From Hyphomicrobiales bacterium (GTDB taxonomy: Bacteria > Pseudomonadota > Alphaproteobacteria > Rhizobiales > Rhizobiaceae): a DNA stretch of 64,000 nucleotides. The position numbers and the translations under genes were made by a program. The stretch spans positions 231,734 through 295,733 of the forward strand of contig UCMS01000006.1 in the NCBI GenBank assembly GCA_900473805.1. The letters are read 5' to 3'. The notes beneath the pieces were generated by a model. That model searched no databases. It saw only the letters and a list, made by a program, of their open reading frames with translations, and was not told the origin of the DNA. Of this stretch, positions 21,756 to 32,216 are shown one piece after another; the stretch's first letter is position 1; each line of letters opens with the position of its first letter.

Positions 21756-22031
21756 ATGAGCCCGTCCAGTGCAGTGACCAGTCCCCGTGTGAGTGAGCCC
21801 GCAGATCGCACCATCGAAGCGCCCGAACTGATCGATCGGCTGGCCGAGAAACTGCGGGCGTCGAGTGATGTCGACCTGCCGCATTCCTACTTTGTCGAAC
21901 AGGTGAGATTGGGCCTGGCAGGGGCCGACCTGACCGACCATGCCGCCGCCAACGCCATCGAAAGTGGTGCCCATCGCGGAAAGCGAGCGGCGACCCAGTC
22001 CGTCTTCGACGCCTGGGCGAGACCCGACTGA
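21756..22031 (+). CDS. Hypothetical protein downstream of hemF
   Basis: A 91-residue soluble protein starting MSPSSAVTS at 21756, with AGGAGGAG seven bases upstream; a longer in-frame start at 21693 lacks a ribosome site. The middle is helical and acidic (IEAPELIDRLAEKLRASSDVDLPHSYF). It ends DAWARPD. No family recognised. A T-rich terminator hairpin follows. Confidence 0.75.
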   Translation: MSPSSAVTSPRVSEPADRTIEAPELIDRLAEKLRASSDVDLPHSYFVEQVRLGLAGADLTDHAAANAIESGAHRGKRAATQSVFDAWARPD

Positions 22032-22068
22032 AACATACCAGATCCACCGCGCATCCACCCTCGCCCGT

Positions 22069-22093
22069 AGCGCCGCTGCGGGCGCTTTTTTTT
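22069..22093 (+). terminator. Rho-independent terminator
   Basis: Six-base arms AGCGCC / GGCGCT around GCTGCG, followed by eight T. It lies 37 bases past the stop of the small gene at 21756-22031. Confidence 0.85.
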
Positions 22094-22165
22094 GCCTAGC
22101 GCCGCAGAACCATTTCCTCACCCGAAGCGTTCGGTTTCATCCACGCACAAAAGGAGGAAACGACC

Positions 22166-22360
22166 ATGAAGACCTTTGAATGCGGAACCCTTGTCCCCGG
22201 CTGCAGCTGGCACACCCGGGCAGACGAAGAGGCGGAAGTCGTACGGCGCGCCGTCGATCACCTGCGCACGACCCATGGAGAAGAGGTCATCCGCCAGAGC
22301 ACCATCGAGCACATCAAGGAGCGAATTCGCGAGGAAAAACCGCAGCCCCTCGCACGATAA
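22166..22360 (+). CDS. DUF1059 small protein
   Basis: A 64-residue protein of the DUF1059 family. It has the typical MKTFECGTLVPGCSWHTRA opening with two cysteines, then a helical VVRRAVDHLRTTHG and an HIKERI-type tail. The ATG follows AAAGGAGGAAACGACC, a strong ribosome site. These proteins are small, soluble and of unknown function. Confidence 0.88.
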   Translation: MKTFECGTLVPGCSWHTRADEEAEVVRRAVDHLRTTHGEEVIRQSTIEHIKERIREEKPQPLAR

Positions 22361-22369
22361 CGCGCCCGT

Positions 22370-23629
22370 CTATTTCTGCGAGAGATCAGCGATCCGCGCC
22401 AGCAGCCGCTCCCGGTCGAGCGTGAAATTGGAGGCGATCCAGCCCTCCTCAAGCGTGCCGAGGATCTGCCCGATCTTCGGGCCAGACGGGACCCCTGCGG
22501 CAAGAACATCGCTGCCCTTCACCGGCAGGACAGGACGCTCGAATGCTTGCGCCCGACGCAGCAGATCCGACAGCCGCGCATTGCGCGCCATGGCCTTGGC
22601 ATCACTGCCTTCCGCCTGCCCCCGCACCGAAGAAATCTCCAGTTTCAGGACCCCGATAATACCCTCCTTGCCGTAGCGATAGAGGTCGCGATCGAAGGCG
22701 ACGTCCGTCACCGTCTCCTGCGGCTTCGGCGCCCGCGCAAAACGGTCGAGCGCGATGGCCTCGGCATTGGAAACCTTCAGCCGTTCGGCAAGTCCCACCA
22801 TGCGCGCCGGGTCCTTGGGGGTAATGGCCGAAAGCCTCAGCAGCGGATCCGGCTCCCAGCCGAGCGCCTGCTCGGCGGCGATGAGACCCGGGATCGCGTC
22901 GATGCCCCATTTTTCCGTTTCCGGCAAGATTTCCGTCAGGACACCCGACTGCCGCATCCAGAGAAGCGCCCGGCCCGGATCGGGAGCGCCGAGGAGTTTT
23001 TTCATCTCGCTCCACACACGCTCGGCAGAGAGAGACTTCAGCTGCCCCCTCGCCCGCGCGCAGGCCTTGAGGCCCGCGGCATCCGGCCTTCCCCGGCCGT
23101 AATGAGCGAAGAACCGGAAGAAGCGCAGCACCCGAAGATAGTCCTCGGCGATCCGCTGCTCCGCATCGCCGATGAAGCGCACGGTCCGTGTCTCGATATC
23201 CGCAAGCCCGCCGACGAGATCGACCACCTCCCCGTCGAGACCGACATAGAGCGCGTTGATCGTGAGATCCCGCCGGTCGGCATCTTCCTGCCAACTGGCA
23301 CCGAAGGCGACTTCGGCATGCCGCCCGTCGGTCGCGACGTCCTTGCGCAGCGTCGTCACTTCATAGCCCTTGCCGTCGACGACTAGTGTTACCGTTCCGT
23401 GATCGATCCCGGTCGGCACGACCTTGATCTGCTTGGCCGCCGCCCGCCCCGTCACCTCGGCTGGCAGAAGCGTCGTCGCGAGATCGATGTCACCGACCGG
23501 CATGCCAAGCAGGCTGTTGCGCACCGCCCCGCCGACCACCCGCGTCTCCGCGCCGGAACCGTTCAGAAGCGCCATCAGGCGCTTCAGGCCCGGCTCCTGA
23601 AACCACGGCTGATCGGAGAGATTGGTCAT
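22370..23629 (-). CDS. CCA tRNA nucleotidyltransferase / poly(A) polymerase family
   Basis: A 419-residue class II nucleotidyltransferase. The head domain has VVGGAVRNSLLGMPVGDIDLAT (metal-binding DxD) and DADRRDLTINALYV, followed by GGLADIETRTVRFIGDAEQRIAEDYLRVLRFFRFFA. It adds CCA to tRNA 3' ends or polyadenylates RNA; the two activities cannot be told apart here. The start overlaps the NUDIX stop by ATGA, so the minus-strand DUF1285-NUDIX-CCA genes form one operon. Confidence 0.93.
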   Translation of the reverse strand: MTNLSDQPWFQEPGLKRLMALLNGSGAETRVVGGAVRNSLLGMPVGDIDLATTLLPAEVTGRAAAKQIKVVPTGIDHGTVTLVVDGKGYEVTTLRKDVATDGRHAEVAFGASWQEDADRRDLTINALYVGLDGEVVDLVGGLADIETRTVRFIGDAEQRIAEDYLRVLRFFRFFAHYGRGRPDAAGLKACARARGQLKSLSAERVWSEMKKLLGAPDPGRALLWMRQSGVLTEILPETEKWGIDAIPGLIAAEQALGWEPDPLLRLSAITPKDPARMVGLAERLKVSNAEAIALDRFARAPKPQETVTDVAFDRDLYRYGKEGIIGVLKLEISSVRGQAEGSDAKAMARNARLSDLLRRAQAFERPVLPVKGSDVLAAGVPSGPKIGQILGTLEEGWIASNFTLDRERLLARIADLSQK

Positions 23630-24255
23630 GCATAGAGCCTTTCATAGAGTGTCCGGATGATCCCGGCTGTAATGCCCCAGATGCGCCGCTCGCGATAGGG
23701 CATGACGTAGAAATGCCGCACCACACCCTGCCACATGCGGCTGTCCTGCTGGTGGTTGTCCGGGTTCATCAGGAAGCTCAGCGGCACTTCGAACACGCTG
23801 TCCACCTCGTCGGGATTGGGCGTGATGACGAAACCGGGCTGCACCACGGCAAGAACCGGCTGAATGCGGAAACCGGTTCCCGAGAGATATTGCGGCAGCC
23901 GGCCGACCGTCTCCACGAAACGACGATCAAGCCCGATCTCTTCCTCGGCCTCGCGCAGCGCCGCGACCTCCGGCGTGCCGTCGACATCGTCGATGCCTCC
24001 GCCGGGAAAGGCGATCTGGCCCGCATGCTTGCGCAGCTTGGTCGTCCGCTGCGTCAGGATCACCCGCGCCTCGTCGGGATAATCGATCACGCCGATCAGG
24101 ACGGCGGCATCGCGCAAATTCAGCTGCTCGATCTCGCGAATACTGTCGCGATTGAGGACGTGGTCGCCATGCTCCCGCCAGGACTGGTCGAGCGGCGCCA
24201 CATGCTGGAGCGCCCGGCGGCGGAAATCGGCGGCGGAAAACACGACATCGCTCAT
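23626..24255 (-). CDS. NUDIX hydrolase, CoA pyrophosphatase-like
   Basis: A 209-residue NUDIX protein. The NUDIX box GGGIDDVDGTPEVAALREAEEEIGL is complete, with the REAEEE metal ligands. The preceding TLTQRTTKLRKHAGQIAFPGG segment is close to the CoA/NADH pyrophosphatase (YeaB/NudL) signature LL..R...L..H.GQ.AFPGG. It may hydrolyse CoA or related diphosphates. It overlaps both neighbours by four bases. Confidence 0.92.
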   Translation of the reverse strand: MSDVVFSAADFRRRALQHVAPLDQSWREHGDHVLNRDSIREIEQLNLRDAAVLIGVIDYPDEARVILTQRTTKLRKHAGQIAFPGGGIDDVDGTPEVAALREAEEEIGLDRRFVETVGRLPQYLSGTGFRIQPVLAVVQPGFVITPNPDEVDSVFEVPLSFLMNPDNHQQDSRMWQGVVRHFYVMPYRERRIWGITAGIIRTLYERLYA

Positions 24256-24875
24256 CGGGAGAGGCGATCCAGTTCATCGGCCGGCATGACCGGGAAGATC
24301 CCGCCGCCAGAGCTTATGCAGAACATCGCCTGCCCCTCGACCTCCCGCACCTCGCCCAGTTCGACGAGGTCATACATGACAGCCCGCGACACCAGCGCCT
24401 CCAGCCGCCCCCGCACATGCAGATAAGGCTTCAGCTCATGGTTTTCCCCGACGATGGCAAACCGCAGCGGATGATCCGGTCCGGCCTCCACCACGTCGCC
24501 GACATTGGTGCGAAAGGTCAGCACCATCTGGCCATCCCGCTCGCTCGCCGTCATCTCCACGGCCACGAATGGCGCGTCCTCGACCCGGATCCCGACCTTT
24601 TCCACAGGTGTTACGAGATAGGTTTTGCCATCCTCGTCCTTGCGCAAAACCGTCGAAAACAGCCGCACCAGAGGCGCCCGGCCGATCGGCGTGCCCATAT
24701 AGAACCAGGTCCCGTCGGCGCGGATTTCCATGTCCAGATCGCCGCAAAATGGCGGTTCCCACCGCTCGACGGGCGGAAGTCCGGGCTTTCCGCCCTCTGT
24801 TTGCGCTGCAGCACGCGAGATCAGCGCCGCAAGCCCTGCCGCATCCGTGGTCGCCTTCAAGGTGTCGTCTGCCAT
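24252..24875 (-). CDS. DUF1285 protein
   Basis: About 207 residues from the ATG at 24875 (MADDTLKATT), preceded by GGGA; upstream ATGs at 24905 and 24950 lack ribosome sites. The DUF1285 core includes PPFCGDLDMEIRADGTWFYMGTPIGR and VRLFSTVLRKDEDGKTYLVTPVEKVGIRVEDAPF. A structure is known for the family but its role is not. First gene of the operon with NUDIX and CCA transferase, divergent from the MoxR operon. Confidence 0.9.
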   Translation of the reverse strand: MADDTLKATTDAAGLAALISRAAAQTEGGKPGLPPVERWEPPFCGDLDMEIRADGTWFYMGTPIGRAPLVRLFSTVLRKDEDGKTYLVTPVEKVGIRVEDAPFVAVEMTASERDGQMVLTFRTNVGDVVEAGPDHPLRFAIVGENHELKPYLHVRGRLEALVSRAVMYDLVELGEVREVEGQAMFCISSGGGIFPVMPADELDRLSR

Positions 24876-25034
24876 GTTTGCGTCCCGGTTTCGTCTCTTA
24901 GCCATCACAGTCACGAGATAGTCATTCGAGGCGCGCTTGTCAGCCGGCATGTCGCCAATAAGTTAGTTTGATAGCATGCACCCAGAGCGCCCGTTCGATT
25001 CGCCGAACCCGGCCAGATTATTTTGGAGCAGACC

Positions 25035-26048
<1,014 letters not shown>

Positions 26049-26064
26049 CGGAGGCTCCGACCGC

Positions 26065-26985
26065 GTGGCATCGATCGGCCAGATCGTCGAACAGACACCC
26101 GGAAGCGAGGTGCTCCAGCGCGCCCGCCAGCGCGCCGTGCTCGTGCCCGATTGCATGGTCGAGGCCAAGCGCATCGCCAACACCGTGATTGCCGGCTGGC
26201 ACGGTCGCCGGAAGCGCGGCATCGGCGAAAACTTCTGGCAGTTCCGCCCCTATGCCGATGGCGAGAGTTTTTCCCGCATCGACTGGCGCCGCTCGGCCCG
26301 CGACGACCACATGTATATTCGCGACCGCGAATGGGAAGCCGCCCACACGGTCTGGCTCTGGGCCGACATGTCACCCTCGATGATGTACAAGTCGACACTG
26401 GCAAGCGTTTCCAAGGAAAGCCGCGCGCTCGTCCTGATGCTGGCGCTCGCCGAAATCCTCGCCCGCTCCGGCGAACGCATCGGCTGCCCCGGCATCATGG
26501 AGCCGGTCTCCGCCCGCAATGCCGCCGAACGCCTGGCCGCCGCCATCATGCATGCCCCGCTGACCTCGGGCCTGCCGGATACCCGGATGATCCGCGGCGC
26601 CAGCGACATCGTGTTGATCGGCGACTTCCTCGACGACGCCGACCGGGTCATGGAGCGCATCGCCCCGCTCGCCAGACGCGGCCTGCGCGGACATGTTGTC
26701 GAGATCGCCGATCCCGCCGAGGAAACCTTCCCCTACACCGGGCGCACGGAATTCTCAGATCCCGAGACCGGCGACAAGCTCACCTCCGGCCGCGCCGAGA
26801 CGCTGCGCGACGACTACCGCCGGGCCTATCTCGCCCGCCGCGACAGCATTTCAGACCAGCTCCGCCGCATGGGCTGGAGCTTCACCCATCACCGCACCGA
26901 CCGCCTCGCCTCCGAAGCCCTCGTCGCCGTCCACATGCACCTCTCGGGCATGACGCCAGCCGTTAGTCGGAGTGCAAACCTATGA
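26065..26985 (+). CDS. DUF58 protein, MoxR partner
   Basis: A 306-residue protein starting at a GTG at 26065; GGAGG lies about ten bases upstream. It has the DUF58 core IGENFWQFRPYADGESFSRIDWRRSARDDHMYIRDREWEAAHTVWLWADMSPSMMY; DMSPSM matches the metal-binding DxSxS of VWA folds. It overlaps the next gene by four bases. It likely works with the MoxR ATPase. Confidence 0.93.
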   Translation: MASIGQIVEQTPGSEVLQRARQRAVLVPDCMVEAKRIANTVIAGWHGRRKRGIGENFWQFRPYADGESFSRIDWRRSARDDHMYIRDREWEAAHTVWLWADMSPSMMYKSTLASVSKESRALVLMLALAEILARSGERIGCPGIMEPVSARNAAERLAAAIMHAPLTSGLPDTRMIRGASDIVLIGDFLDDADRVMERIAPLARRGLRGHVVEIADPAEETFPYTGRTEFSDPETGDKLTSGRAETLRDDYRRAYLARRDSISDQLRRMGWSFTHHRTDRLASEALVAVHMHLSGMTPAVSRSANL

Positions 26986-29792
26986 TGGGACTTCCGCTCG
27001 CCTTCGGCGCCCCCGCCATCCTCGGCGCGCTGCTCGCCCTGCCCTTGATCTGGTGGCTTCTAAAGCTCACCCCGCCACGCCCGAAATACGAAGTCTTCCC
27101 GCCGCTGCGCATCCTTGCTGGCGTGTTGAAGCGCGAGGAAACCCCATCCAAGAGCCCCTGGTGGCTGACGCTTCTGCGCATGCTGATGGCCGCGATCGTC
27201 ATCTTCGCGCTGGCCGATCCCGTGCTCAATCCGCGCAATGCGACGCTCTCCGGCGATGGCCCGCTGCTGCTTGTCGTCGACAACAGCTGGTCCACCGTCG
27301 GCGACTGGGACCGCCGCGTCGAAACCGCGGCCACGCTGATCGGCGATGCAGCCGACCGCAGCCTGCCCGTCGCCATCCTCTTCACCGCCGATCAGGCCCA
27401 GGATGCCACACCGGGCACTGCCGCCGTCGCGCTGGAAAAACTCGCCGCCGCCTCCCCGCGTCCGCTTCGCCCCGATCGCACCCGCACCCTCGAGGCGCTG
27501 CGCACCAGCTTTGCCACCGAGCGCCCGGGCACACTCGCCTATATCGCCGACGGCATCGCCCGCGATCCCGACGATGCCTTCCTCACCGATCTCGCGACCC
27601 TTTCGCCCGCCGAATTCCGCCTGATCGAAAACAACGGCCCGACCGCGATCGCCATCACCGGCGCCAACAACGGCTCGGATGCCTTGACCGTCAACCTCTC
27701 GCGCCTCAACGCCGCTGAAGCCCGTCAGGTCATCGTTGAGGCCCAGGACCGTCAGGGCCGCGTTATCGCCTCCGGCACCGCCGATTTCGCCGCGGGAGCC
27801 ACGGAGACGACAGGCGAGATTGCCGCACCCTTCGAACTGCGCAATGATTTCGCCCGCCTGTCGATCACGGGCGTGGCCTCCGCCGGTGCCACCTACCTGC
27901 TCGACGACGGTTTCCGCCGCCGTAAGGTCGCCCTCGTCTCCGGCGACAGCGGCGATGGTTTCCAGCCGTTGCTCTCGCCGCTCTATTATATCGAGCGCGC
28001 GCTTGGCCCCTATGCCGATGTCGTGAAACCCGGCCAGACCGACCTCGCCGTCGCCATCCCCGAGATCCTCAAGCAGAACCCGTCCGCCCTGGTGCTTGCC
28101 GATGTCGGCCGTCTGCCGGCCGACGTCTATGCGCCCCTACAGGCCTGGATCGAGCGCGGCGGCACCCTGATCCGCTTTGCCGGTCCCCGCCTCGCCGCCG
28201 CCCCTGCCGATGACCCGCTGGTGCCGGTCATGCTGCGTCAGGGCGAACGCGCGCTCGGCGGCGCGCTGTCCTGGGCAGAACCCCAGCCGCTTGCCGAGTT
28301 CCCGACATTCGGCCCCTTTGCCGGCATGCCGAAACCGGAAGGCATCCTGGTCAAGCGCCAGGTGCTGGCTGAGCCGAGCCCGGATCTCGCCGCCCGCACC
28401 TGGGCGAGCCTCGCCGACGGCACCCCGCTCGTCACCGTCCAGGAGAAACGCGCCGGCCGCGTCGTGCTCTTCCATGTCAGCGCCGAAGCCACCTGGTCGG
28501 ATCTGCCGATCTCAGGCACCTTCGTCGAAATGCTCCGCCGCATCGTCCAACTGACCCGCGTCGGCGCTGCCCAGACCGACACCGCCCAGTCGACCGCACC
28601 AGCTTTGCCGCCCTTCCGGCTGCTGACCGAACGCGGCGCGCTCACCGCAGAGGCCGGCACCGCCCGCCCGCTCTCGCTTGGCCCCGACCGGCCGCAAGCC
28701 GCCACCTTCGACAATCCGCCCGGCCTCTACGGCACCGAGGACGGTTTTGCCGCCTTGAACCTCCTGCCACCGGCTGCCGAACTCCGCCCGCTGGCCAGCC
28801 CCACTGGCCTCGTGATCGCCCGCGACCCCATGGCCGGCACCGCCGCCGTGCCGCTGAAGCCCGGCCTGCTCTCGACCGCCTTCCTGCTGCTCGTGCTCGA
28901 CAGCCTGATCGTGCTCTTCATGGGCGGCGCCTTCGCCCGCCTGCCGAAACGCGCGGCAACGGCCGCCGTCATGGCGCTCGCCTTCGGCCTCGCCGCCGGC
29001 ATGCCGTCAGGCCAGGTATTCGCCTCGGATGCCAAACCCGGCGACGACCTGATCCTGGAACGGCTCGACAACACCCATCTCGCCTATGTCGTGACCGGCG
29101 AACAGGATGTCGACACGCTCTCGCAGCAGGGCCTGCAGGGTCTCACCGACTTCCTCACCTATCGCACGACGCTGGAACCAGCGCCGCCCGTCGGCGTCGA
29201 CATCAGCAAGGACGACCTGTCCTTCTACCCGATCATCTTCTGGCCGATCTCGGCCACAGCCCCCATGCCGTCTGCCGCCGCCATCAGCCGCATCGACGCC
29301 TATATGCGCGCCGGTGGCACTGTGCTCTTCGACACCCGCGACCAGTTCTCCACCCTCGGCAATGACGGTGCGCCGACCCCCAATGGCGAACGCCTGCAGG
29401 CGATCCTCGCCAATATCGACATCCCGCCGCTCGAACCCGTGCCCTCGGACCACGTGCTCACCCGCTCCTTCTACCTGCTGCAGGGTTTCCCCGGCCGCTA
29501 CGAGGGAAGCCCGCTGTGGGTCGAGGCCCGCCAGGAAGCGCAATCGAGCAACAGCGGCGTCGCCTCCTCCGGCGACGGCGTCACCCCGATCATGATCACC
29601 GGCAACGACCTGCTCGGCGCCTGGGCGGTTGATGCGAACGGCGCCAGTGTGCTGCCCGTCGTCCCCGCCGACGAGATGCAGCGGGAAATGTCCTTCCGCT
29701 CCGGCGTCAACATCATGATGTATATGCTGACCGGCAACTACAAGGCCGACCAGGTGCATGTCCCCGCCCTCCTCGAACGGTTGGGCCAGTGA
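26982..29792 (+). CDS. BatA-like membrane protein with DUF4159 domain
   Basis: A 936-residue protein. The N-terminus (about 5-90) is the BatA aerotolerance domain with two membrane helices (AILGALLALPLIWWLL and LTLLRMLMAAIVIFAL). A VWA-like segment follows (PLLLVVDNSWSTVGDWDRRVETA), a long periplasmic-type middle part, another helix pair around residues 620-680, then a DUF4159 domain (about 700-930, FWPISATAPMPSAAAISRIDAYMRAGGTVLFD). It overlaps DUF58 (ATGA) and lies a base from the next gene. Family role not established. Confidence 0.9.
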   Translation: MMGLPLAFGAPAILGALLALPLIWWLLKLTPPRPKYEVFPPLRILAGVLKREETPSKSPWWLTLLRMLMAAIVIFALADPVLNPRNATLSGDGPLLLVVDNSWSTVGDWDRRVETAATLIGDAADRSLPVAILFTADQAQDATPGTAAVALEKLAAASPRPLRPDRTRTLEALRTSFATERPGTLAYIADGIARDPDDAFLTDLATLSPAEFRLIENNGPTAIAITGANNGSDALTVNLSRLNAAEARQVIVEAQDRQGRVIASGTADFAAGATETTGEIAAPFELRNDFARLSITGVASAGATYLLDDGFRRRKVALVSGDSGDGFQPLLSPLYYIERALGPYADVVKPGQTDLAVAIPEILKQNPSALVLADVGRLPADVYAPLQAWIERGGTLIRFAGPRLAAAPADDPLVPVMLRQGERALGGALSWAEPQPLAEFPTFGPFAGMPKPEGILVKRQVLAEPSPDLAARTWASLADGTPLVTVQEKRAGRVVLFHVSAEATWSDLPISGTFVEMLRRIVQLTRVGAAQTDTAQSTAPALPPFRLLTERGALTAEAGTARPLSLGPDRPQAATFDNPPGLYGTEDGFAALNLLPPAAELRPLASPTGLVIARDPMAGTAAVPLKPGLLSTAFLLLVLDSLIVLFMGGAFARLPKRAATAAVMALAFGLAAGMPSGQVFASDAKPGDDLILERLDNTHLAYVVTGEQDVDTLSQQGLQGLTDFLTYRTTLEPAPPVGVDISKDDLSFYPIIFWPISATAPMPSAAAISRIDAYMRAGGTVLFDTRDQFSTLGNDGAPTPNGERLQAILANIDIPPLEPVPSDHVLTRSFYLLQGFPGRYEGSPLWVEARQEAQSSNSGVASSGDGVTPIMITGNDLLGAWAVDANGASVLPVVPADEMQREMSFRSGVNIMMYMLTGNYKADQVHVPALLERLGQ

Positions 29793-29793
29793 C

Positions 29794-31863
29794 ATGACGC
29801 TCGAATTCGCCCCCTTCATCCCCTGGCTTGTGATCGCCATTCTCGCCGTGCTCGCCACCGGTCTCGCGATCCTCGGCTTCCTGCGCGGCCTGCGCGGCAC
29901 CGCCATCCGCTTCACCGCCTCGCTCGCGGTGCTCGCGGCGCTAGCCAATCCGCTGCTCCTCCAGGAAGAGCGCGATCCGCTGACGACAGTCGTGCCCGTC
30001 ATCGTTGACCGCAGCCAGAGCCAGCAGATCGCCGGCCGCCCGGCCCAGACGGACGAGGCGCTGGCGGGTTTGCGCGAACGCCTCGCCCGCTTCCCCAATC
30101 TCGAACCGCGCATTGTCGAAGTCACCGATCCCGGCGATAGCGATGCGCCCTCGACGAAACTCTTCGAGGCCTTGCAGACGGCGACCGCCGACGTGCCGCC
30201 CGCCAGAGTCGGCGGCGCCATCTTCCTGACCGACGGTCAGGTCCACGACCTCCCGCCGGACACCCAGCCGCTGCCCTTCTCGGCCCCCATCCATGCGCTC
30301 GTCACCGGCAAGGCCGACGAATTCGACCGCCGCATCGAGATCCTGCGCGCCCCGCGCTTCGGCATCGTCGATGAGGAGCAGGAACTCACCTTCCGCGTCT
30401 TCGACGACGGCGAACCCTCCAGCCAGCCGGCAGACGTCTCGGTCAAGATGAACGGCGAGGACTTAGGGACCGTCTCCGCCCTGCCGGGTGCGGAAACCTC
30501 CTATGCCTTCAAGGTCCCGCGCGGCGGCAACAATGTGCTGGAATTCTCTGTCGCGGGAACGCCCGGTGAAGTCACCGATGTCAACAACCGCGCCATCCAC
30601 CTGATCGAAGGCATCCGCCAGAACCTGCGCGTGTTGCTCGTTTCGGGCGAGCCCCATGCTGGCGAACGCGCATGGCGCAACCTGCTGAAATCCGACGCGT
30701 CCGTCGATCTCGTCCACTTCACCATCCTGCGCCCGCCGGAAAAGCAGGACGGCACGCCGATCAACGAACTCTCCCTGATCGCCTTCCCGACCCGCGAACT
30801 CTTCGTCGAAAAAATCAACGATTTCGACCTGATCATCTTCGACCGCTACCAGCATCGCGGCGTGCTGCCGATCCTCTATTACGACTACATCGCCGAATAT
30901 GTGCGCAACGGCGGCGCGCTTCTGATCGCGGCCGGCCCCGAACATGCCAGCCAGGATTCGATCGCACTTACCCCGCTCGAATCCGTCCTGCCCGCCGCGC
31001 CGACCGGCGAGGTGCACCAGGCCGGCTTCTATCCGCGCCTGTCGGACCAGGGCAAGCGCCACCCGGTCACCCGTGGCCTCGACGGCTCCAATGTCGAGCC
31101 ACCGCAATGGGGCCGCTGGTTCCGCAGCGTCGAGGTTTCGGATGCAGCCGGCGAGACCGTCATGACCGCCGACGAAGGCCGTCCCCTGCTGGTCCTCAAC
31201 CGCGCCGAACAGGGCCGCGTCGCCATGCTGCTCTCCGACCAGGGCTGGCTCTGGGCGCGCGGCTTCGAAGGCGGCGGCCCGCATGTCTCGCTCTATCGCC
31301 GTATCGCCCATTGGCTGATGAAGGAGCCGGAACTCGAGGAAGAGGCACTGCGCGCCCGCGCCCAAGGCCGCACGCTCGAAGTCACCCGCCAAACCATCGG
31401 CGACGCCCCCGGCCCCGCGACGATCACCACGCCGTCGGGAGAAAGCATCACGCTTGATCTCTCGGAGATCCAGCCCGGCCTCTATCGCGGCGAACGCCGC
31501 ATGACCGAAACCGGCCTCTTCACCGTCGCCAACGGTGATTTCTCCACCCTCGTCCATGTCGGCGCCGTCGACGCCCCCGAATTCCGCGCCATGGTCTCGA
31601 CGACGGAGACACTCGCCCCGATCAGCGCCGAAAGCCGAGGCCTCACCACCCGCCTCGACGACGGCGACAATTCCATCCGCATCCCCGACATCCTGCCGGT
31701 GCGCGGCGAAATCCGCGTCGCTGACGACCGCCGCATGCTCATCCGCCTGACCGACGAGACGGTGCTGAAGGGCGTCAACACGCTTCCGTTGTTTGCGGGT
31801 TTTGCGGGGCTGGGGATTTTGCTGCTGGCGGTGTCTGCGATGTGGTGGCGCGAGGGGCGTTAG
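29794..31863 (+). CDS. Large membrane protein, fourth gene of the MoxR operon
   Basis: About 689 residues from the ATG at 29794, one base after the preceding stop. N-terminal helices (PWLVIAILAVLATGLAILGF, FTASLAVLAALANPLLL) are followed by a VWA-like part (VVPVIVDRSQSQQIAGRP), Ig-like and glutamine-amidotransferase-like regions (NLRVLLVSGEPHAGERAWRNLL; LLIAAGPEHAS) and a final membrane helix (LPLFAGFAGLGILLLAVSAMWW). It completes the MoxR-DUF58-BatA-like operon common in alphaproteobacteria. Confidence 0.9.
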   Translation: MTLEFAPFIPWLVIAILAVLATGLAILGFLRGLRGTAIRFTASLAVLAALANPLLLQEERDPLTTVVPVIVDRSQSQQIAGRPAQTDEALAGLRERLARFPNLEPRIVEVTDPGDSDAPSTKLFEALQTATADVPPARVGGAIFLTDGQVHDLPPDTQPLPFSAPIHALVTGKADEFDRRIEILRAPRFGIVDEEQELTFRVFDDGEPSSQPADVSVKMNGEDLGTVSALPGAETSYAFKVPRGGNNVLEFSVAGTPGEVTDVNNRAIHLIEGIRQNLRVLLVSGEPHAGERAWRNLLKSDASVDLVHFTILRPPEKQDGTPINELSLIAFPTRELFVEKINDFDLIIFDRYQHRGVLPILYYDYIAEYVRNGGALLIAAGPEHASQDSIALTPLESVLPAAPTGEVHQAGFYPRLSDQGKRHPVTRGLDGSNVEPPQWGRWFRSVEVSDAAGETVMTADEGRPLLVLNRAEQGRVAMLLSDQGWLWARGFEGGGPHVSLYRRIAHWLMKEPELEEEALRARAQGRTLEVTRQTIGDAPGPATITTPSGESITLDLSEIQPGLYRGERRMTETGLFTVANGDFSTLVHVGAVDAPEFRAMVSTTETLAPISAESRGLTTRLDDGDNSIRIPDILPVRGEIRVADDRRMLIRLTDETVLKGVNTLPLFAGFAGLGILLLAVSAMWWREGR

Positions 31864-31869
31864 GGACGC

Positions 31870-32175
31870 TTAAAGCGGCCGCTCACGCGAGACGGAATAG
31901 ACCCGCACATCTGCCTTCATCCGCCCTGACCACTGCGCGACGAACGCCACGGTCTCGGCCCGTTCGAGATGCGCGATGAGGCTCGCCTCGGATATCCACC
32001 GCTCGAAGACCGTCACTCGCCCCTTAGTCTTTGCATCTTCGCTCACGCGATAGAAGACGCAACCGCTTTCCGCCCGCGTCGTCGGATTGATCAGGTCGAC
32101 AGCCGCCTGAAACGCTTCGACGTCTGTCGCGTCGAGCAGGATCTCGCCCTGAACGATAACCCTGGTTTCTGACAT
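31870..32175 (-). CDS. Antibiotic biosynthesis monooxygenase (ABM) family protein
   Basis: About 101 residues from the ATG at 32175; AGAGG lies five bases upstream and an ATG at 32220 is less likely. The fold is a ferredoxin-like ABM/YgiN barrel: RVIVQGEILLD, GCVFYRVSEDAKTKGRVTVFERWISEASLIAHLERAETVAF. Such proteins act as small quinol or aromatic oxygenases without cofactors. It lies 41 bases after the quinone-oxidoreductase-like gene on the same strand and may be co-transcribed. Confidence 0.85.
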   Translation of the reverse strand: MSETRVIVQGEILLDATDVEAFQAAVDLINPTTRAESGCVFYRVSEDAKTKGRVTVFERWISEASLIAHLERAETVAFVAQWSGRMKADVRVYSVSRERPL

Positions 32176-32216
32176 GAAGGCCTCTGCTCCATCTTGGGCA
32201 TGTACATGGTTGCGCA

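Noticed and set aside
24990..25010. T-loop-like GTTCGATTCG, possible tRNA
   Set aside because: No acceptor or anticodon stem could be built around it.
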